Shown: positions 28,715 to 38,219, counted from the stretch's first letter. The stretch: 64,000 nucleotides of DNA from Bacteroides oleiciplenus YIT 12058 (GCF_000315485.1 NZ_JH992940.1:1-64000), one strand, 5' to 3'. Translations and numbers: made by a program. Notes: generated by a model from the sequence alone, not told the origin.

Positions 28715-28754
28715 AAAGCTCCCCTGTTACAAGTATCTGTGACAGGGGAGCTTT
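28715..28754 (-). terminator. Rho-independent terminator of the TlpA-like gene
   Basis: AAAGCTCCCCTGT (28715-28727) pairs with ACAGGGGAGCTTT (28742-28754). Read on the minus strand it follows the stop codon of the gene at 28804 and ends in a T-run. Confidence 0.85.
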
Positions 28755-28803
28755 ACTATAAAAACTTACTCCTCAACGAGGATTATTTTCTTTCAGGCAA
28801 AGA

Positions 28804-29898
28804 TTATTTGATTACCTCAGCCAGTTTTTCTTGCAATTCTTCGCCATGTAAACCACGGGCGATGATTGTTCCTTCACCGTCAATCAATACAGTGTGAGGG
28901 ATGCTGCTTACTGCATATAACTGAGCACCTTCGCAGTTCCAGTATTTCAAGTCAGACATTTGTGGCCAAGTGATGTTCAACTTTTCAATAGCTTCTTTCC
29001 ACGCTTCACCACTCTGATCCAGAGATACACCTACGATTTCAAATCCTTTATTTTTGTATTTTGCATAAGCTTCTACCAGGTTCGGCATTTCACGACGGCA
29101 AGGACCGCACCAGCTAGCCCAGAAGTCAATGAGTACAACTTTGCCTTTACCTACATAGTCAGATAGTTTCACCGGTTGCCCATCAGGAGTTTCCATTGCG
29201 AAATCTGTAAATTTCTGACCTACGGCAGTAGCTTTCATTTTTTCCACGTTTTCTTTAATCTTAATGATAACTTCGTCGTTAGCAAATTCAGCTGGGATTT
29301 GCGGCATTAGCGGATCCAATTCGTCTACTTCGAGGTAGTAGTAGTTGTTCTTCAACAAATGAACGCCTACCAGATTGGTGATGTTCTTAGCGATACCTGC
29401 CTTGGTGATTTCCATGGTCTTCTCTTGCAGGTCATTCATTTCTTTCATTTTAGCTTCACGTTGCTCATCGGTCAGAGTAGTATCCGACATAGACTCGTAT
29501 ATAGTCATCATTTGCTTGTTCAAGTCGTTCAGCTGAGCTCTGATTTCCTGGTATGCATCGTTGCTTGGAGTACCTGTAGCAGAGTCATTATCACGTGTCA
29601 ACTTGATGTTGATTTTGCCATTTTCGAGGAAGAAATCCATCAATACACCTTCTTTGCCTGCAGGTCTGTAAGTTACATAACGATTTGCGGCAGTGTCTTG
29701 TGTACCTTTGAAAGTAAATGTTCCATTGGTGATGACAGCTGAATCCATTTTAACAAGATTTCGGCCTTCTACTCTTTGTAAGTATACGGTGTCGCCGTCA
29801 GCTCCACCCTCTACAGTTCCAGTTACCACGTAACCTTTGTTTCCGCTACAGGCAGCAACTATGGCAGCCACAGCGAGCAGATAGATAAATTTTTTCAT
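28804..29898 (-). CDS. TlpA/ResA-like thiol-disulfide lipoprotein with DUF4369 domain
   Basis: This 364-residue exported lipoprotein starts at 29898 (MKKFIYLLAVAAIVAACSG), with lipobox Cys16. An N-terminal DUF4369 domain ('GYVVTGTVEGGADGDTVYLQRVEG') and a helical middle are followed by a thioredoxin domain with the active site 'FWASWCGPCRREMP' near residue 263 and the cis-Pro region 'SSIPHTVLIDGEG'. Such proteins reduce or relay disulfides in the periplasm. It is monocistronic, with a strong terminator behind it. The specific client is unknown. Confidence 0.9.
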   Translation of the reverse strand: MKKFIYLLAVAAIVAACSGNKGYVVTGTVEGGADGDTVYLQRVEGRNLVKMDSAVITNGTFTFKGTQDTAANRYVTYRPAGKEGVLMDFFLENGKINIKLTRDNDSATGTPSNDAYQEIRAQLNDLNKQMMTIYESMSDTTLTDEQREAKMKEMNDLQEKTMEITKAGIAKNITNLVGVHLLKNNYYYLEVDELDPLMPQIPAEFANDEVIIKIKENVEKMKATAVGQKFTDFAMETPDGQPVKLSDYVGKGKVVLIDFWASWCGPCRREMPNLVEAYAKYKNKGFEIVGVSLDQSGEAWKEAIEKLNITWPQMSDLKYWNCEGAQLYAVSSIPHTVLIDGEGTIIARGLHGEELQEKLAEVIK

Positions 29899-29943
29899 TG
29901 CTTTTATTTTTAAATAATAGTTGGTTACAAAGATAATCAATAA

Positions 29944-29976
29944 AAAATCCTCTCCGGCATAACCGGAGAGGATTTT
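29944..29976 (-). terminator. Rho-independent terminator of rpsP
   Basis: AAAATCCTCTCCGG (29944-29957) pairs perfectly with CCGGAGAGGATTTT (29963-29976) over a 5-base loop. It lies between rpsP and the TlpA-like gene, both on the minus strand. Confidence 0.85.
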
Positions 29977-30018
29977 ATAGTTTTAATCCCATTTTTTGTA
30001 ATCGTGCTGTGCTTACTA

Positions 30019-30573
30019 TTATTCAGCAGCAGCTTCAGCTGCGGGAGCTTCTTCGGCAGGAGCCTCTGTTGCTTCTTCAGCAGGAGCTTCGGCAGCAGCT
30101 TTTTCTGCTTCTTCAGCAGCTTTCTTTTCAGCCAGTGCTTTAGCTTTTTCAGCGTTTACTTTCTTTTCGGCTTCCAGACGTGCTTTTGCTTCAGCTTTCT
30201 TAGCTTCTTCATCTTTCACTTTCAAAGCAGCCAGACCGCTTTGTTTGTTGTTCTTCCAAGCTTCGAATTTAGCATCAGCTTCTGCTTCGCCAAATGCGCC
30301 TTTAGCTACACCACCCATAAGGTGTTTCTTCATGTAAACGCCTTCGCGTGACAAGATGTTACGAACTGTGTCAGTCGGTTGTGCACCTTTCATAACCCAG
30401 TCAAGTGCGCGGTCGAACTTCAAATCTACTGTGGCAGGATTGGTGTTCGGATTGTACGTACCAATCTTCTCAATAAATTTACCATCACGTGGTGCTCTTA
30501 CGTCTGCAATAACGATAGAATAGAAAGCATAGCTTTTACGTCCATGTCTTTGCAATCTGATTTTTGTTGCCAT
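30019..30573 (-). CDS. rpsP: 30S ribosomal protein S16 with Ala/Lys/Glu-rich extension
   Basis: The first 80 residues are a standard S16 ('[38 protein letters not shown]', '[22 protein letters not shown]'). The protein then continues for about 100 residues as an Ala/Lys/Glu-rich helix ending in [12 protein letters not shown] repeats, giving 184 residues where most bacteria have about 80-90. The extension is typical of Bacteroidetes S16. The gene is monocistronic with its own strong promoter and terminator. Confidence 0.97.
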   Translation of the reverse strand: MATKIRLQRHGRKSYAFYSIVIADVRAPRDGKFIEKIGTYNPNTNPATVDLKFDRALDWVMKGAQPTDTVRNILSREGVYMKKHLMGGVAKGAFGEAEADAKFEAWKNNKQSGLAALKVKDEEAKKAEAKARLEAEKKVNAEKAKALAEKKAAEEAEKAAAEAPAEEATEAPAEEAPAAEAAAE

Positions 30574-30632
30574 TTTAAATAATGTTTTAAATAAATGATT
30601 TGAATAATGCTACTATCTCGTAATAGCGGCTG

Positions 30633-30663
30633 CAAAGGTAGGGCTTTTATTTTGATTGACAAA
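30633..30663 (-). promoter_or_regulatory. rpsP promoter
   Basis: On the minus strand TTTG (30660-30663) and TACCTTTG (30633-30640) are exactly 19 bases apart, a textbook Bacteroides promoter. The start of transcription should be about 50 bases before the ATG. Confidence 0.8.
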
Positions 30664-30745
30664 GAGTTCGCTCGTTTTTTCTGTAAGCCCTCTGAATTTC
30701 GGGTAATTGTATTACCTTTGCTGCCATGAAACGATAACTACTATC

Positions 30746-32416
30746 ATGAAGCAAAAACTACTACTTGGAACTATTATTGTATTATTATTTGGAGCTTGTG
30801 GTCGTTCTGATGTTCGTTTGCGCTGTGCGGATGAAATGATAGAACAGAATAGGAAAGACAGTGCAAGCCAGATATTAACCGGAATAAAGCATCCGGAATC
30901 TTTTTCTAAATCCAACCGTGCCCTATATGCTTTGCTGGCTGCCGAAGTGGCTCGTAACGAGGAACGTCTGGACGAAATTGATACATTGCTTACCGTAGCT
31001 CTGGATTATTACCGTGCCTCTACAGATAGTGTGCATATTGTTCGTACCTTGTTCTGTGCGGGACAGGTGGCACGTTCACTTCAGTGTAATGAAGAGGCTA
31101 TGAAGTTTTTTCTGGAAGCTTTGCCCTATACGGAGGGGCAATTTGTGAGCGATTACTGGCGGTATGTAGTGAATACATGGGCGGGGGTAGTGGCTGCAAA
31201 AGAACGTCTGTTCGAGGATAAAATATGCTATTCACAAAAAGCTTTGAATATAGCCCGCCGCATGAAGAATGCTTCCTATGAATGTCTTTCCCTGGGAGAT
31301 ATAGCTTATGGTCACCTCTTTTCCGGACGGTATGACAGCGCTTTGCACTATACTGAAATCATGCACGAAATTGTTCTTCGTGATTCTTTGATAAGCCAGC
31401 TACCTTATATATATACGCGTTTTCAGGGTATTTATACTCAGAAAGGGGAGTATGCCCTTGCTTTGAAGTATGTGGAGAAAGCTCTCCGCCATCGTGCACC
31501 TACGGATTCTGCAAATATTACCGGGCATTATGCCGAAAAGGCTGCTATGTTCGGCAAGCTGGGACAATATGATTCTGCTTATCATTATTTTCTCAAGTCC
31601 GAACCTTGTCCCGATCCCTTTACCCAGGAAGCCCGTTACTATAATATGGCGGATACTTACTATGCCATGAAACGATATAAAGATGCTTATGAGTGTCTTT
31701 TGCGATATACTCAGATAGATGATTCCATAAAAGCTGCTGCTAAAAGTTCCGAATTGATAGCCTTGCAAAACCTTTATCAGCATGAGCGGCTTCGGGCGGA
31801 TAATTTGCGCTGGCGTGCACAGGTAGCGGAGCATAAGCATCGGGTATATTGGATTATTGCCGTATCCGTAATTGTTTTGTGGGTGGCCGGAGGCATTTAT
31901 TTAATTTTTTATCGCCGCAATCGCCGTCATCTGATTGCCCAGCAAAAACAGCTCATCGGGCAGCAGGAACAGATTATTTCCCAACAAGAAGAACTGCAAC
32001 TCCGCAATGAGGAACATCTGAAGAACTTGCAGAAGATAAATGAGCTCCAGCAGAAAGAAGGAGAACTGAAAGGTGCCTTTTTCCGGCAACTGAACTTTAG
32101 TATTTTGCAACAAGTGGGAGAGGCCGGAAAAAACGGTAACATTATCTTTTCGGATAAAGACTGGGATGTGATAACTGAAAATGCCGATGCTATATTCGAT
32201 AATTTCACCTTGCGATTGCGGGAGACTTATCCCGGACTGAACAAGGAAGACTTGCGCTATTGCTGTATGGTGAAAATGCAGTTATCACAGTCTGAAATGG
32301 CTCAGATTATGCACTTGGAAAAAGACTCCGTAAAGAAGCGCCTCAAGCGTATCCGTGTTGATAAGATAGGTACGGGAAGTGGCATAACTTTGGAGGATTT
32401 ACTGCGGAATTTCTGA
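30746..32416 (+). CDS. Membrane-anchored TPR protein with LuxR-like C-terminal HTH
   Basis: The 556-residue protein starts at 30746 with a lipoprotein-type signal ('LLFGAC', Cys18). About six TPR-like helical repeats follow (residues 60-330), then a TM helix near 365-390 ('WIIAVSVIVLWVAGGIYLIF') and a Gln/Glu-rich coiled coil. The C-terminal HTH is 'LNKEDLRYCCMVKMQLSQSEMAQIMHLEKDSVKKRLKRIR'. The layout implies a periplasmic TPR sensor and a cytosolic DNA-binding domain, a family found in Bacteroidetes. A TACCTTTG box (30713-30720) precedes it. The ligand is unknown; the adjacent MORN gene is a possible target. Confidence 0.8.
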   Translation: MKQKLLLGTIIVLLFGACGRSDVRLRCADEMIEQNRKDSASQILTGIKHPESFSKSNRALYALLAAEVARNEERLDEIDTLLTVALDYYRASTDSVHIVRTLFCAGQVARSLQCNEEAMKFFLEALPYTEGQFVSDYWRYVVNTWAGVVAAKERLFEDKICYSQKALNIARRMKNASYECLSLGDIAYGHLFSGRYDSALHYTEIMHEIVLRDSLISQLPYIYTRFQGIYTQKGEYALALKYVEKALRHRAPTDSANITGHYAEKAAMFGKLGQYDSAYHYFLKSEPCPDPFTQEARYYNMADTYYAMKRYKDAYECLLRYTQIDDSIKAAAKSSELIALQNLYQHERLRADNLRWRAQVAEHKHRVYWIIAVSVIVLWVAGGIYLIFYRRNRRHLIAQQKQLIGQQEQIISQQEELQLRNEEHLKNLQKINELQQKEGELKGAFFRQLNFSILQQVGEAGKNGNIIFSDKDWDVITENADAIFDNFTLRLRETYPGLNKEDLRYCCMVKMQLSQSEMAQIMHLEKDSVKKRLKRIRVDKIGTGSGITLEDLLRNF

Positions 32417-32575
32417 TTTGTCCCCCTGCCTTTTTAAGGGAAAAATGCTTTTATTGGCTTGTAAGTGAGTGGTATATCTTGTCAAATGCTTCCTCTCATT
32501 TGTCCCCCTGTTTTATTTCCCAGTTTCATTGTTACCCCTTAATTTTGTCGACATAAACAAAATATAAGAACACAC

Positions 32576-33694
32576 ATGAGTATGACAATGAAAAAAGTTT
32601 TAGTTACATGCCTGTTATTGGCGTGCATCTTTCCCGCATTTGCTCAGAAAATCTATCAGATTAATGAAGTCTCCGAAATCAATCTGGGAGACGGGCGCTA
32701 TCTCTATCGTGATGCCAAAAAAGAGAAACCTTTGAATGGTGAATTTCGTATAATCGACGGTTATCGTTCGCAATATGTACAGGCAGAATTCAAAGAGGGT
32801 ATGTTCGACGGAAAATATCAGGAATATTCCCGCAATGAGCTTCGTCGGGAAGGCGCTTATAAGGAAGGGCGTAAAAACGGTTTGTTTCGCGAATATGTAG
32901 GCGGTGCACTCACCCAAGAGTACACTTTTCGCAACGATACTCTCGACGGAGCGGTTATTTCTTATTTCCAGAATGGAAAAGTATCCCGTTCTTCATTCTT
33001 TAAAAACGGCAGGGAGCATGGCAATTTTAAAGAATATAATCATGAGACCGGTGAAGTGCGGTCGGATAATAACTATGAAAATGGTTTGGGGCATGGTCGC
33101 CAGTGGGCTTATCTGCAAGCTAAATATGACTACACCAGAACTTATACCTGTGAGCATGGCAAGCGTGTAGGAAAATACGAGGAACGCTTTGCTGACACAG
33201 ATACTCCGAAAGTGCTGGGGCAATACGAAAATGGTATGAAAACCGGTTGCTGGTTGGAGTTTAATGATCTGGGCGATACCATTTCCCTTGAGAACTATGT
33301 CAATAACTTGCTGGATGGTGAAAAGGTTGTTTTTTCCAATAGCGGTGTACGCGAAGAAATACAACATTATAAAGGTGGAAAGAAAGACGGACTTTTCGTT
33401 GTGCTGGATTATTCCACCGGTAAGCCGAAACGTGAGACGAATTATAAGAACGGACGGAAAAACGGTGCGGAGCGTGTTTGGGTAACCAGTAACCGCAATA
33501 ATTTCATCGAGACTTATACATATGTCAACGATCGCAGGCATGGCCCGTACGAAGCTGTTTATCAGGCAGACAAACAGCAGAACATCAAAGAGGGTACTCT
33601 GAAAAGTAAAGGACAGTATCGGGCTGATAATCGCTCGGGGCATTGGATATCTTATGATATCACCGGAAAGATTGAAAAAGAATGGGATGAATAA
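32576..33694 (+). CDS. Secreted MORN-repeat (YwqK-like) protein
   Basis: This 372-residue protein has a Sec signal peptide ('KKVLVTCLLLACIFPAFAQ') and then about ten MORN_2/YwqK-type repeats of the form 'Y.nG.k.G...e....G.l', for example 'GMFDGKYQEYSRNELRREGAYKEGRKNGLFREY'. Three close in-frame ATGs (32576, 32582, 32588) are possible starts. Such proteins are exported and thought to act at the cell envelope; database names with 'antitoxin' are not supported by this context. It follows the TPR regulator by 160 bases. Confidence 0.82.
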   Translation: MSMTMKKVLVTCLLLACIFPAFAQKIYQINEVSEINLGDGRYLYRDAKKEKPLNGEFRIIDGYRSQYVQAEFKEGMFDGKYQEYSRNELRREGAYKEGRKNGLFREYVGGALTQEYTFRNDTLDGAVISYFQNGKVSRSSFFKNGREHGNFKEYNHETGEVRSDNNYENGLGHGRQWAYLQAKYDYTRTYTCEHGKRVGKYEERFADTDTPKVLGQYENGMKTGCWLEFNDLGDTISLENYVNNLLDGEKVVFSNSGVREEIQHYKGGKKDGLFVVLDYSTGKPKRETNYKNGRKNGAERVWVTSNRNNFIETYTYVNDRRHGPYEAVYQADKQQNIKEGTLKSKGQYRADNRSGHWISYDITGKIEKEWDE

Positions 33695-33730
33695 AACGCT
33701 TATTATAAACTGTTTAAAACTAAATGTAAA

Positions 33731-34612
33731 ATGAAAATTTTAGTATTATTATCTGTTGCAGGTCTTTTGTTGCTTGCTTCGTGTGGAGGTAAAGGCAAAG
33801 ATGCAGCTTCCATGAGTTATAGTCAGGAAGATGCGAACCAAGTTATCGCCTACTACAACATCACTGTCGATCTGATGAAGAAACTTGTCACGACGGACGA
33901 CATTTCCAAAACGCTGGAGTATATGAAGAAAGACGGTAAAGGTTTTGTCATATCTCCCATCGTGAACCGTTCCTATTTCCAAGCTAAAGACACTATGGCA
34001 TTATTGAACCCCGGTGACTGTTTCCCGGATGCGGTACGTGATAGCTTGAAGATGCTTTGCCGGTCTTATACCGATGCTTCGAACAAGGTATATGCCAATT
34101 ATGAAGAGTATTGCCAATATATCAAGGCCGAAGACTATAAAGATGACCAGTATGCCAAGGGACGTGAGATAGCTGCCGATCAGGAAAAACTGGGTAACCA
34201 AATACAGGAACTCCGTACACAGATCTATGCTTTGGTGACTCCTTATGCCGACAAGGCGGAAGAGGCTACATTGAAAGATAATCCTCTGAAGGATCACATC
34301 ATGGCCGGGAAAGCATTGATTTCTTCTTTGGAGGCAGTACTTGAAAGCTATGATTCGGATGCTACCAAAGAGCAGATGCAATCTTTGTATGATGCTGTGA
34401 ACGCTCAGAAGGAAGCTGCATTGAAAGTGGAGAAACTGAAAGACTATTCCAGTGAAATGATGAGTTATGAGGATATGGCTAATGACACTGATAAATTCCT
34501 GGGCGAGTTTCGCAAGCAGTTGCGTGATGGAAAATTTACTGAAAGCGGGTATAAAGAATTACTTTATAACTATAATCATGTAATTGATGATTATAATCGC
34601 TTTATAAATTAA
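33731..34612 (+). CDS. DUF3829 (YiiG-like) lipoprotein
   Basis: This 293-residue lipoprotein has the signal 'MKILVLLSVAGLLLLASCGG' with lipobox Cys18. The mature protein is all-helical and hydrophilic, with 'QVIAYYNITVDLMKKL' and a C-terminal 'YKELLYNYNHVIDDYNRFI', the DUF3829 pattern. It lies 36 bases after the MORN gene and is probably in the same operon. Function is unknown. A bidirectional hairpin follows. Confidence 0.8.
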   Translation: MKILVLLSVAGLLLLASCGGKGKDAASMSYSQEDANQVIAYYNITVDLMKKLVTTDDISKTLEYMKKDGKGFVISPIVNRSYFQAKDTMALLNPGDCFPDAVRDSLKMLCRSYTDASNKVYANYEEYCQYIKAEDYKDDQYAKGREIAADQEKLGNQIQELRTQIYALVTPYADKAEEATLKDNPLKDHIMAGKALISSLEAVLESYDSDATKEQMQSLYDAVNAQKEAALKVEKLKDYSSEMMSYEDMANDTDKFLGEFRKQLRDGKFTESGYKELLYNYNHVIDDYNRFIN

Positions 34613-34624
34613 GATAGTATCATT

Positions 34625-34664
34625 AAAAAAGGGATGAATTTCATAAGAAATCCATCCCTCTTTT
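34625..34664. terminator. Bidirectional terminator between convergent genes
   Basis: GGGATGAATTTC (34631-34642) pairs with GAAATCCATCCC (34647-34658) around ATAA, flanked by A-run and T-run. It can terminate both the DUF3829 gene and the convergent RRM gene. Confidence 0.85.
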
Positions 34665-34688
34665 TAATAACGTATTATCTGAGAATAA

Positions 34689-34934
34689 TTAATTCTTCGG
34701 TAATGCTTCTTTAACTACCATCGGACGGCCTCCGTATTCAGCACCGTTCAATGCATTGATAGCGTTAGATGCTTCTGCAGAATCCGGCATTTCGATGAAT
34801 GCGAATCCTTTAGATCTTCTTGTTTCACGGTCAGTGATGATTCTTACTGAGTCTACTGTTCCGTACTCTTCCATAACTTCTCTCAAATCTGATTCTCTAA
34901 CCTTGTAATTCAGGTTACCTACGTACAAATTCAT
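34689..34934 (-). CDS. RRM RNA-binding protein (Rbp family)
   Basis: This 81-residue protein is one complete RNA-recognition motif. RNP2 is 'LYVGNLNY' at the N-terminus and RNP1 is 'RSKGFAFIEM' near residues 41-50. Bacteroides encode several such single-RRM proteins, and RbpB has been linked to post-transcriptional control of polysaccharide use. Which paralogue this is cannot be told from the sequence alone. The long A+T-rich upstream region (34935-35164) has no gene. Confidence 0.9.
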   Translation of the reverse strand: MNLYVGNLNYKVRESDLREVMEEYGTVDSVRIITDRETRRSKGFAFIEMPDSAEASNAINALNGAEYGGRPMVVKEALPKN

Positions 34935-35164
34935 AAATCTAAATAAAATAATAAATTAATAATTCAATAAACAAAGTTTTTGGAAGTTGTTAGGTCAGAG
35001 ATGGAAATACTCAATACAGAGGAAATACATACGTGAAATAATCAAATCAAATAAACTTTCTTATTGTTCGGTTGCAAAGTAACACATTCTATTTCAATAA
35101 TGCATCATCTTTTTCCATCTTTTTTTGCGATATATTCATTTTTTTATTAAATATGAACGAAACT

Positions 35165-36478
35165 TTACGAATATTTTCTCGGATACCTCACCAATATGGC
35201 CAGAAGTGCGCATATACCCATCGTAAACGGATAATATAAACTGCCGATGATGCTGATGGGGGAGATGCCTGCCAATCCGGCTGCAATCAGCAATTGTGCA
35301 CCGTAGGGGATGATGCCTTGTATCAGACATGAGAAGGTGTCCAGAATGCTGGCCGTTTTCCGTCGGTCGAGGTGGAAACGGATGGCGATGTCTTTGGCTA
35401 TGGGACCAGTGGTGATGATGGCGATGGTATTGTTTGCCGTACATAGGTTGGCGATACTGACAAGGGCGGCGATGCTTAGTTCCGCACCCCGTTTGCCTTT
35501 TACATGGCGTGTCAGGCGGGAGATAATAAAATCGATACCTCCGTTGTAGCGGATGGTTTCGAGCATGCCTCCGGCAAGCAGGGTAATGATGATGAGTTCA
35601 CCCATCCCTGTGATGCCTGTTCCCATGGCTCCAAACCAGTCGAAGAAAGCCGTGCTTATATCCGTTCCGCTTGTGGCAATACCTATGATTCCTGTACTGA
35701 GGATACCTAGTAATAGAACCAGCATTACATTGACACCTGCCACAGCCGTGCCCAGCACAATGAGGTAGGGGATAACCTTTATCCATTCAATCGCTTGCGT
35801 CTGTGCGGGGGCCGATATGGATAACCCCTGGAATATATAGATGCATAGCACAATCAATGCTGCCGGTACCGCAATCATGAAGTTCACCCGGAACTTATCG
35901 CGCATCACGCAATCCTGTGTTTTGGTAGATGCGATTGTTGTATCTGAAATAAATGAGAGATTGTCTCCGAAGAACGAACCGCCTACGACGATGGCGACCA
36001 TATATGGCAAATCAATGCCTGTTTTTTCTGCCAGTCCGATGGCTACGGGTGTAAGTGCTACAATCGTCCCCACACTGGTGCCTATGGAAAGTGAGATAAA
36101 GCAGGCTGCAATGAATATACCTGCCAGCAGCAGGTTATCTGGCAGGATGCTCAATGTTAGATTCACTGTTGCATCAATTGCACCCATCTGTTTGGCGCTT
36201 TGCGCAAAAGCTCCGGCAAGAATGAATATCCATATCATTAGTATGATGTTCTTATTGCTGGCTCCTACGGAGAACTGATATACCCGTTTTTCCAGGCTCA
36301 GCCCGCGTGTCAGCGCAATAGCATAACAGGATGACAATAGGAATGCCACTGTAATAGGTACTTTGTAGAAATCATTAACAATCAGTGAGGTCACCAGGTA
36401 AAGGCATAAGAATACTGCCAGTGGACTCAATGCCCACCATCCACCTCTTTTCTTATTTACTGTATTTATAGTTTCCAA
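35165..36478 (-). CDS. nhaC: NhaC-family Na+/H+ antiporter
   Basis: This inner-membrane antiporter has about eleven TM helices and signature stretches such as 'IWIFILAGAFAQSAKQMGAIDATV', 'SLSIGTSVGTIVALTPVAIGLAE' and 'GGSFFGDNLSFISDTTIAST'. The start is taken as TTG at 36478 (437 residues). A TATCTTTG promoter box on the minus strand at 36502-36509 lies between that codon and the only upstream ATG (36535), so the ATG would not be transcribed from it. The exact ion selectivity is inferred from the family. The gene is preceded by a tandem 72-bp repeat. Confidence 0.87.
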   Translation of the reverse strand: METINTVNKKRGGWWALSPLAVFLCLYLVTSLIVNDFYKVPITVAFLLSSCYAIALTRGLSLEKRVYQFSVGASNKNIILMIWIFILAGAFAQSAKQMGAIDATVNLTLSILPDNLLLAGIFIAACFISLSIGTSVGTIVALTPVAIGLAEKTGIDLPYMVAIVVGGSFFGDNLSFISDTTIASTKTQDCVMRDKFRVNFMIAVPAALIVLCIYIFQGLSISAPAQTQAIEWIKVIPYLIVLGTAVAGVNVMLVLLLGILSTGIIGIATSGTDISTAFFDWFGAMGTGITGMGELIIITLLAGGMLETIRYNGGIDFIISRLTRHVKGKRGAELSIAALVSIANLCTANNTIAIITTGPIAKDIAIRFHLDRRKTASILDTFSCLIQGIIPYGAQLLIAAGLAGISPISIIGSLYYPFTMGICALLAILVRYPRKYS

Positions 36479-36503
36479 GAATTCAAATTTTAAAAACTTT
36501 GCA

Positions 36504-36651
36504 AAGATAATGCAAATCGAGTGCAGAACTTTCATGCTTGCATGAAAAAGTTATGCTGAGATGCAGCTTATCTTATTGAAAGATAATCCAAATCGAGTGC
36601 AGAATTTTCATGCTTGCATGAAAAAGTTATGCTGAGATGTAGCTTATCTTA
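36504..36651. repeat. Tandem 72-bp intergenic repeat with palindromic cores and an embedded promoter box
   Basis: Two copies (36504-36575 and 36580-36651) differ at about four positions. Each begins AAGATAA and ends TTATCTTA, so its ends are inverted, and each contains the palindrome TTTCATGCTTGCATGAAA or a close variant. The copy nearest nhaC overlaps the nhaC -7 box (36502-36509), so the repeat carries or borders a promoter. It looks like a dispersed Bacteroides intergenic element. Confidence 0.75.
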
Positions 36652-36728
36652 AAATATAAATAAAAGGACGGAACATCTGAATTGTTCCGCCCTTCCTAAC
36701 TTTTAATTTTTAATTTTCAATTTTTAAT

Positions 36729-38219
36729 TTATAAAGTTACTCCTGTTTTGAAGATTGCGATTTCCTTGTAACCCTTCTTTTCATTATTTACAAATTCACC
36801 GCTTGCTACCCGAATGATATAATCAATAAACCGGTCGCATGTTTTTTCCATCGGTTCATTTTCTACAATGACTCCTGCATTGAAGTCAATCCAGCCCGGT
36901 TTATTTTTTGCCAGTATAGAGTTCGTTGAAATCTTCATTGTAGGCACATATGTTCCGAATGGCGTACCGCGTCCTGTGGTGAACAATACCATGTGGCAGC
37001 CGCAAGAAGCCAGTGCTGTTGCTGCTACCAGGTCATTTCCCGGAGCTGATAATAAGTTCAATCCCTTTACTTTCAGGCGCTCACCGTAAGGCAATACGCC
37101 TTCCACATAACTCTTACCGCACTTTTGTGTGCATCCCAAGGCTTTATCCTCCAAAGTTGAGATGCCGCCAGCTTTGTTTCCCGGAGATGGATTTTCCCCC
37201 ACCGGTTCACCATGCGAAAGGAAGTATTCCTTGAAATCATTTATCAGTTTCACTGTCTCTTCAAATAGTTCCTTGTTGCGACAGCGGTTCATTAATATCG
37301 TTTCTGCTCCGAACATTTCCGGAACTTCCGTCAGTACACTCGTACCACCTTGTGCCACCAGGAAGTCAGAGAACATGCCCAGTAACGGATTGGCTGTGAT
37401 GCCGGAGAAACCATCCGAACCACCACACTTCAAACCGACACGCAATTCACTCAGAGGTACATCTACACGTTCGTCCTTGCTTGCTTTCTCGTATAGTTCG
37501 CGCAGTAGATTCATTCCTTCTTCATATTCATCGCCCACCTTTTGCGTCACCATAAACTTCACGCGATCCTCATCATATTCTCCCAGAAATTCGCGGAACA
37601 CATCCGGCTGATTGTTTTCACAGCCTAAGCCCACTACCAGCACTGCGCCTGCATTGGGATGCAACACCATGTCACGCAGAATCTTTTTTGTGTTTTCGTG
37701 GTCGTCGCCCAGTTGTGAGCAACCGTAATTATGCGGATATGCCATAATTGCATCCACTCCCTTACCATTCGTTTCCCGACGAAGACCTTCGGCAAGCTGG
37801 TTGATGATACCGTTCACGCAACCTACAGTAGGGATAATCCAGACTTCGTTACGGATACCTACATCGCCATTCTTACGGCGATACCCTTTGAAAGTCAAAT
37901 CCTTGTGTGGAATATCCAGCGAAACGCTTGTTGGATTATACGTATAGTCCAGTAATCCTGCCAAGTTCGTGTGAATATTATTTTCGTTCATCCAGTCACC
38001 CTGCTTCTTTGCCATGCGTGCGTGACCAATAGGATAACCATATTTAATGACGTTTTCGCCTTCTGCAAAATCTTTCAATGCAAATTTGTGTCCGGCGGGA
38101 ATCTCCTCGTTCAATGTGATTTCCGTCCCATCCACAGTGAGCTTTTCTCCTGCCGGCAACGTTACGATAGCTACTGCTACATTGTCTGCAGAGTTGATTT
38201 TAAGGTACTTTGTTTCCAT
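36729..38219 (-). CDS. uxaA: UxaA-family altronate dehydratase
   Basis: The 496-residue enzyme is the full-length fused form. It has an N-terminal SAF domain ('VAVAIVTLPAGEKLTVDG', 'HKFALKDFAEGENVIKYGYPIGHA') and the catalytic part with 'MAYPHNYGCSQLGDDHENTKK', 'VLVVGLGCENNQ', 'GLKCGGSDGFSGITANPLLG' and 'TTGRGTPFGTYVPTMKIS'. It dehydrates D-altronate to 2-keto-3-deoxygluconate in galacturonate breakdown. It lies 42 bases after the LacI gene on the same strand, probably one transcript, and its product feeds KdgK and KdgA encoded divergently. Related UxaA-type enzymes acting on other acids cannot be excluded. Confidence 0.9.
   Translation of the reverse strand: METKYLKINSADNVAVAIVTLPAGEKLTVDGTEITLNEEIPAGHKFALKDFAEGENVIKYGYPIGHARMAKKQGDWMNENNIHTNLAGLLDYTYNPTSVSLDIPHKDLTFKGYRRKNGDVGIRNEVWIIPTVGCVNGIINQLAEGLRRETNGKGVDAIMAYPHNYGCSQLGDDHENTKKILRDMVLHPNAGAVLVVGLGCENNQPDVFREFLGEYDEDRVKFMVTQKVGDEYEEGMNLLRELYEKASKDERVDVPLSELRVGLKCGGSDGFSGITANPLLGMFSDFLVAQGGTSVLTEVPEMFGAETILMNRCRNKELFEETVKLINDFKEYFLSHGEPVGENPSPGNKAGGISTLEDKALGCTQKCGKSYVEGVLPYGERLKVKGLNLLSAPGNDLVAATALASCGCHMVLFTTGRGTPFGTYVPTMKISTNSILAKNKPGWIDFNAGVIVENEPMEKTCDRFIDYIIRVASGEFVNNEKKGYKEIAIFKTGVTL

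Noticed and set aside
32576..33694. A toxin-antitoxin antitoxin (YwqK family name)
   Set aside because: The protein is secreted and made of MORN-type repeats, and there is no toxin gene next to it.
36479..36535. ATG start of nhaC at 36535
   Set aside because: A good promoter -7 box (36502-36509) lies downstream of that ATG, and the extra residues are not part of the family; the TTG at 36478 is preferred.
24296..36731. TTTTTAATTTTTAA-type A+T-rich strings in several gaps (24296-24320, 26190-26293, 36700-36731) as a CRISPR or regulatory array
   Set aside because: They are irregular, without spacers, and are best seen as low-complexity intergenic sequence common in Bacteroides.
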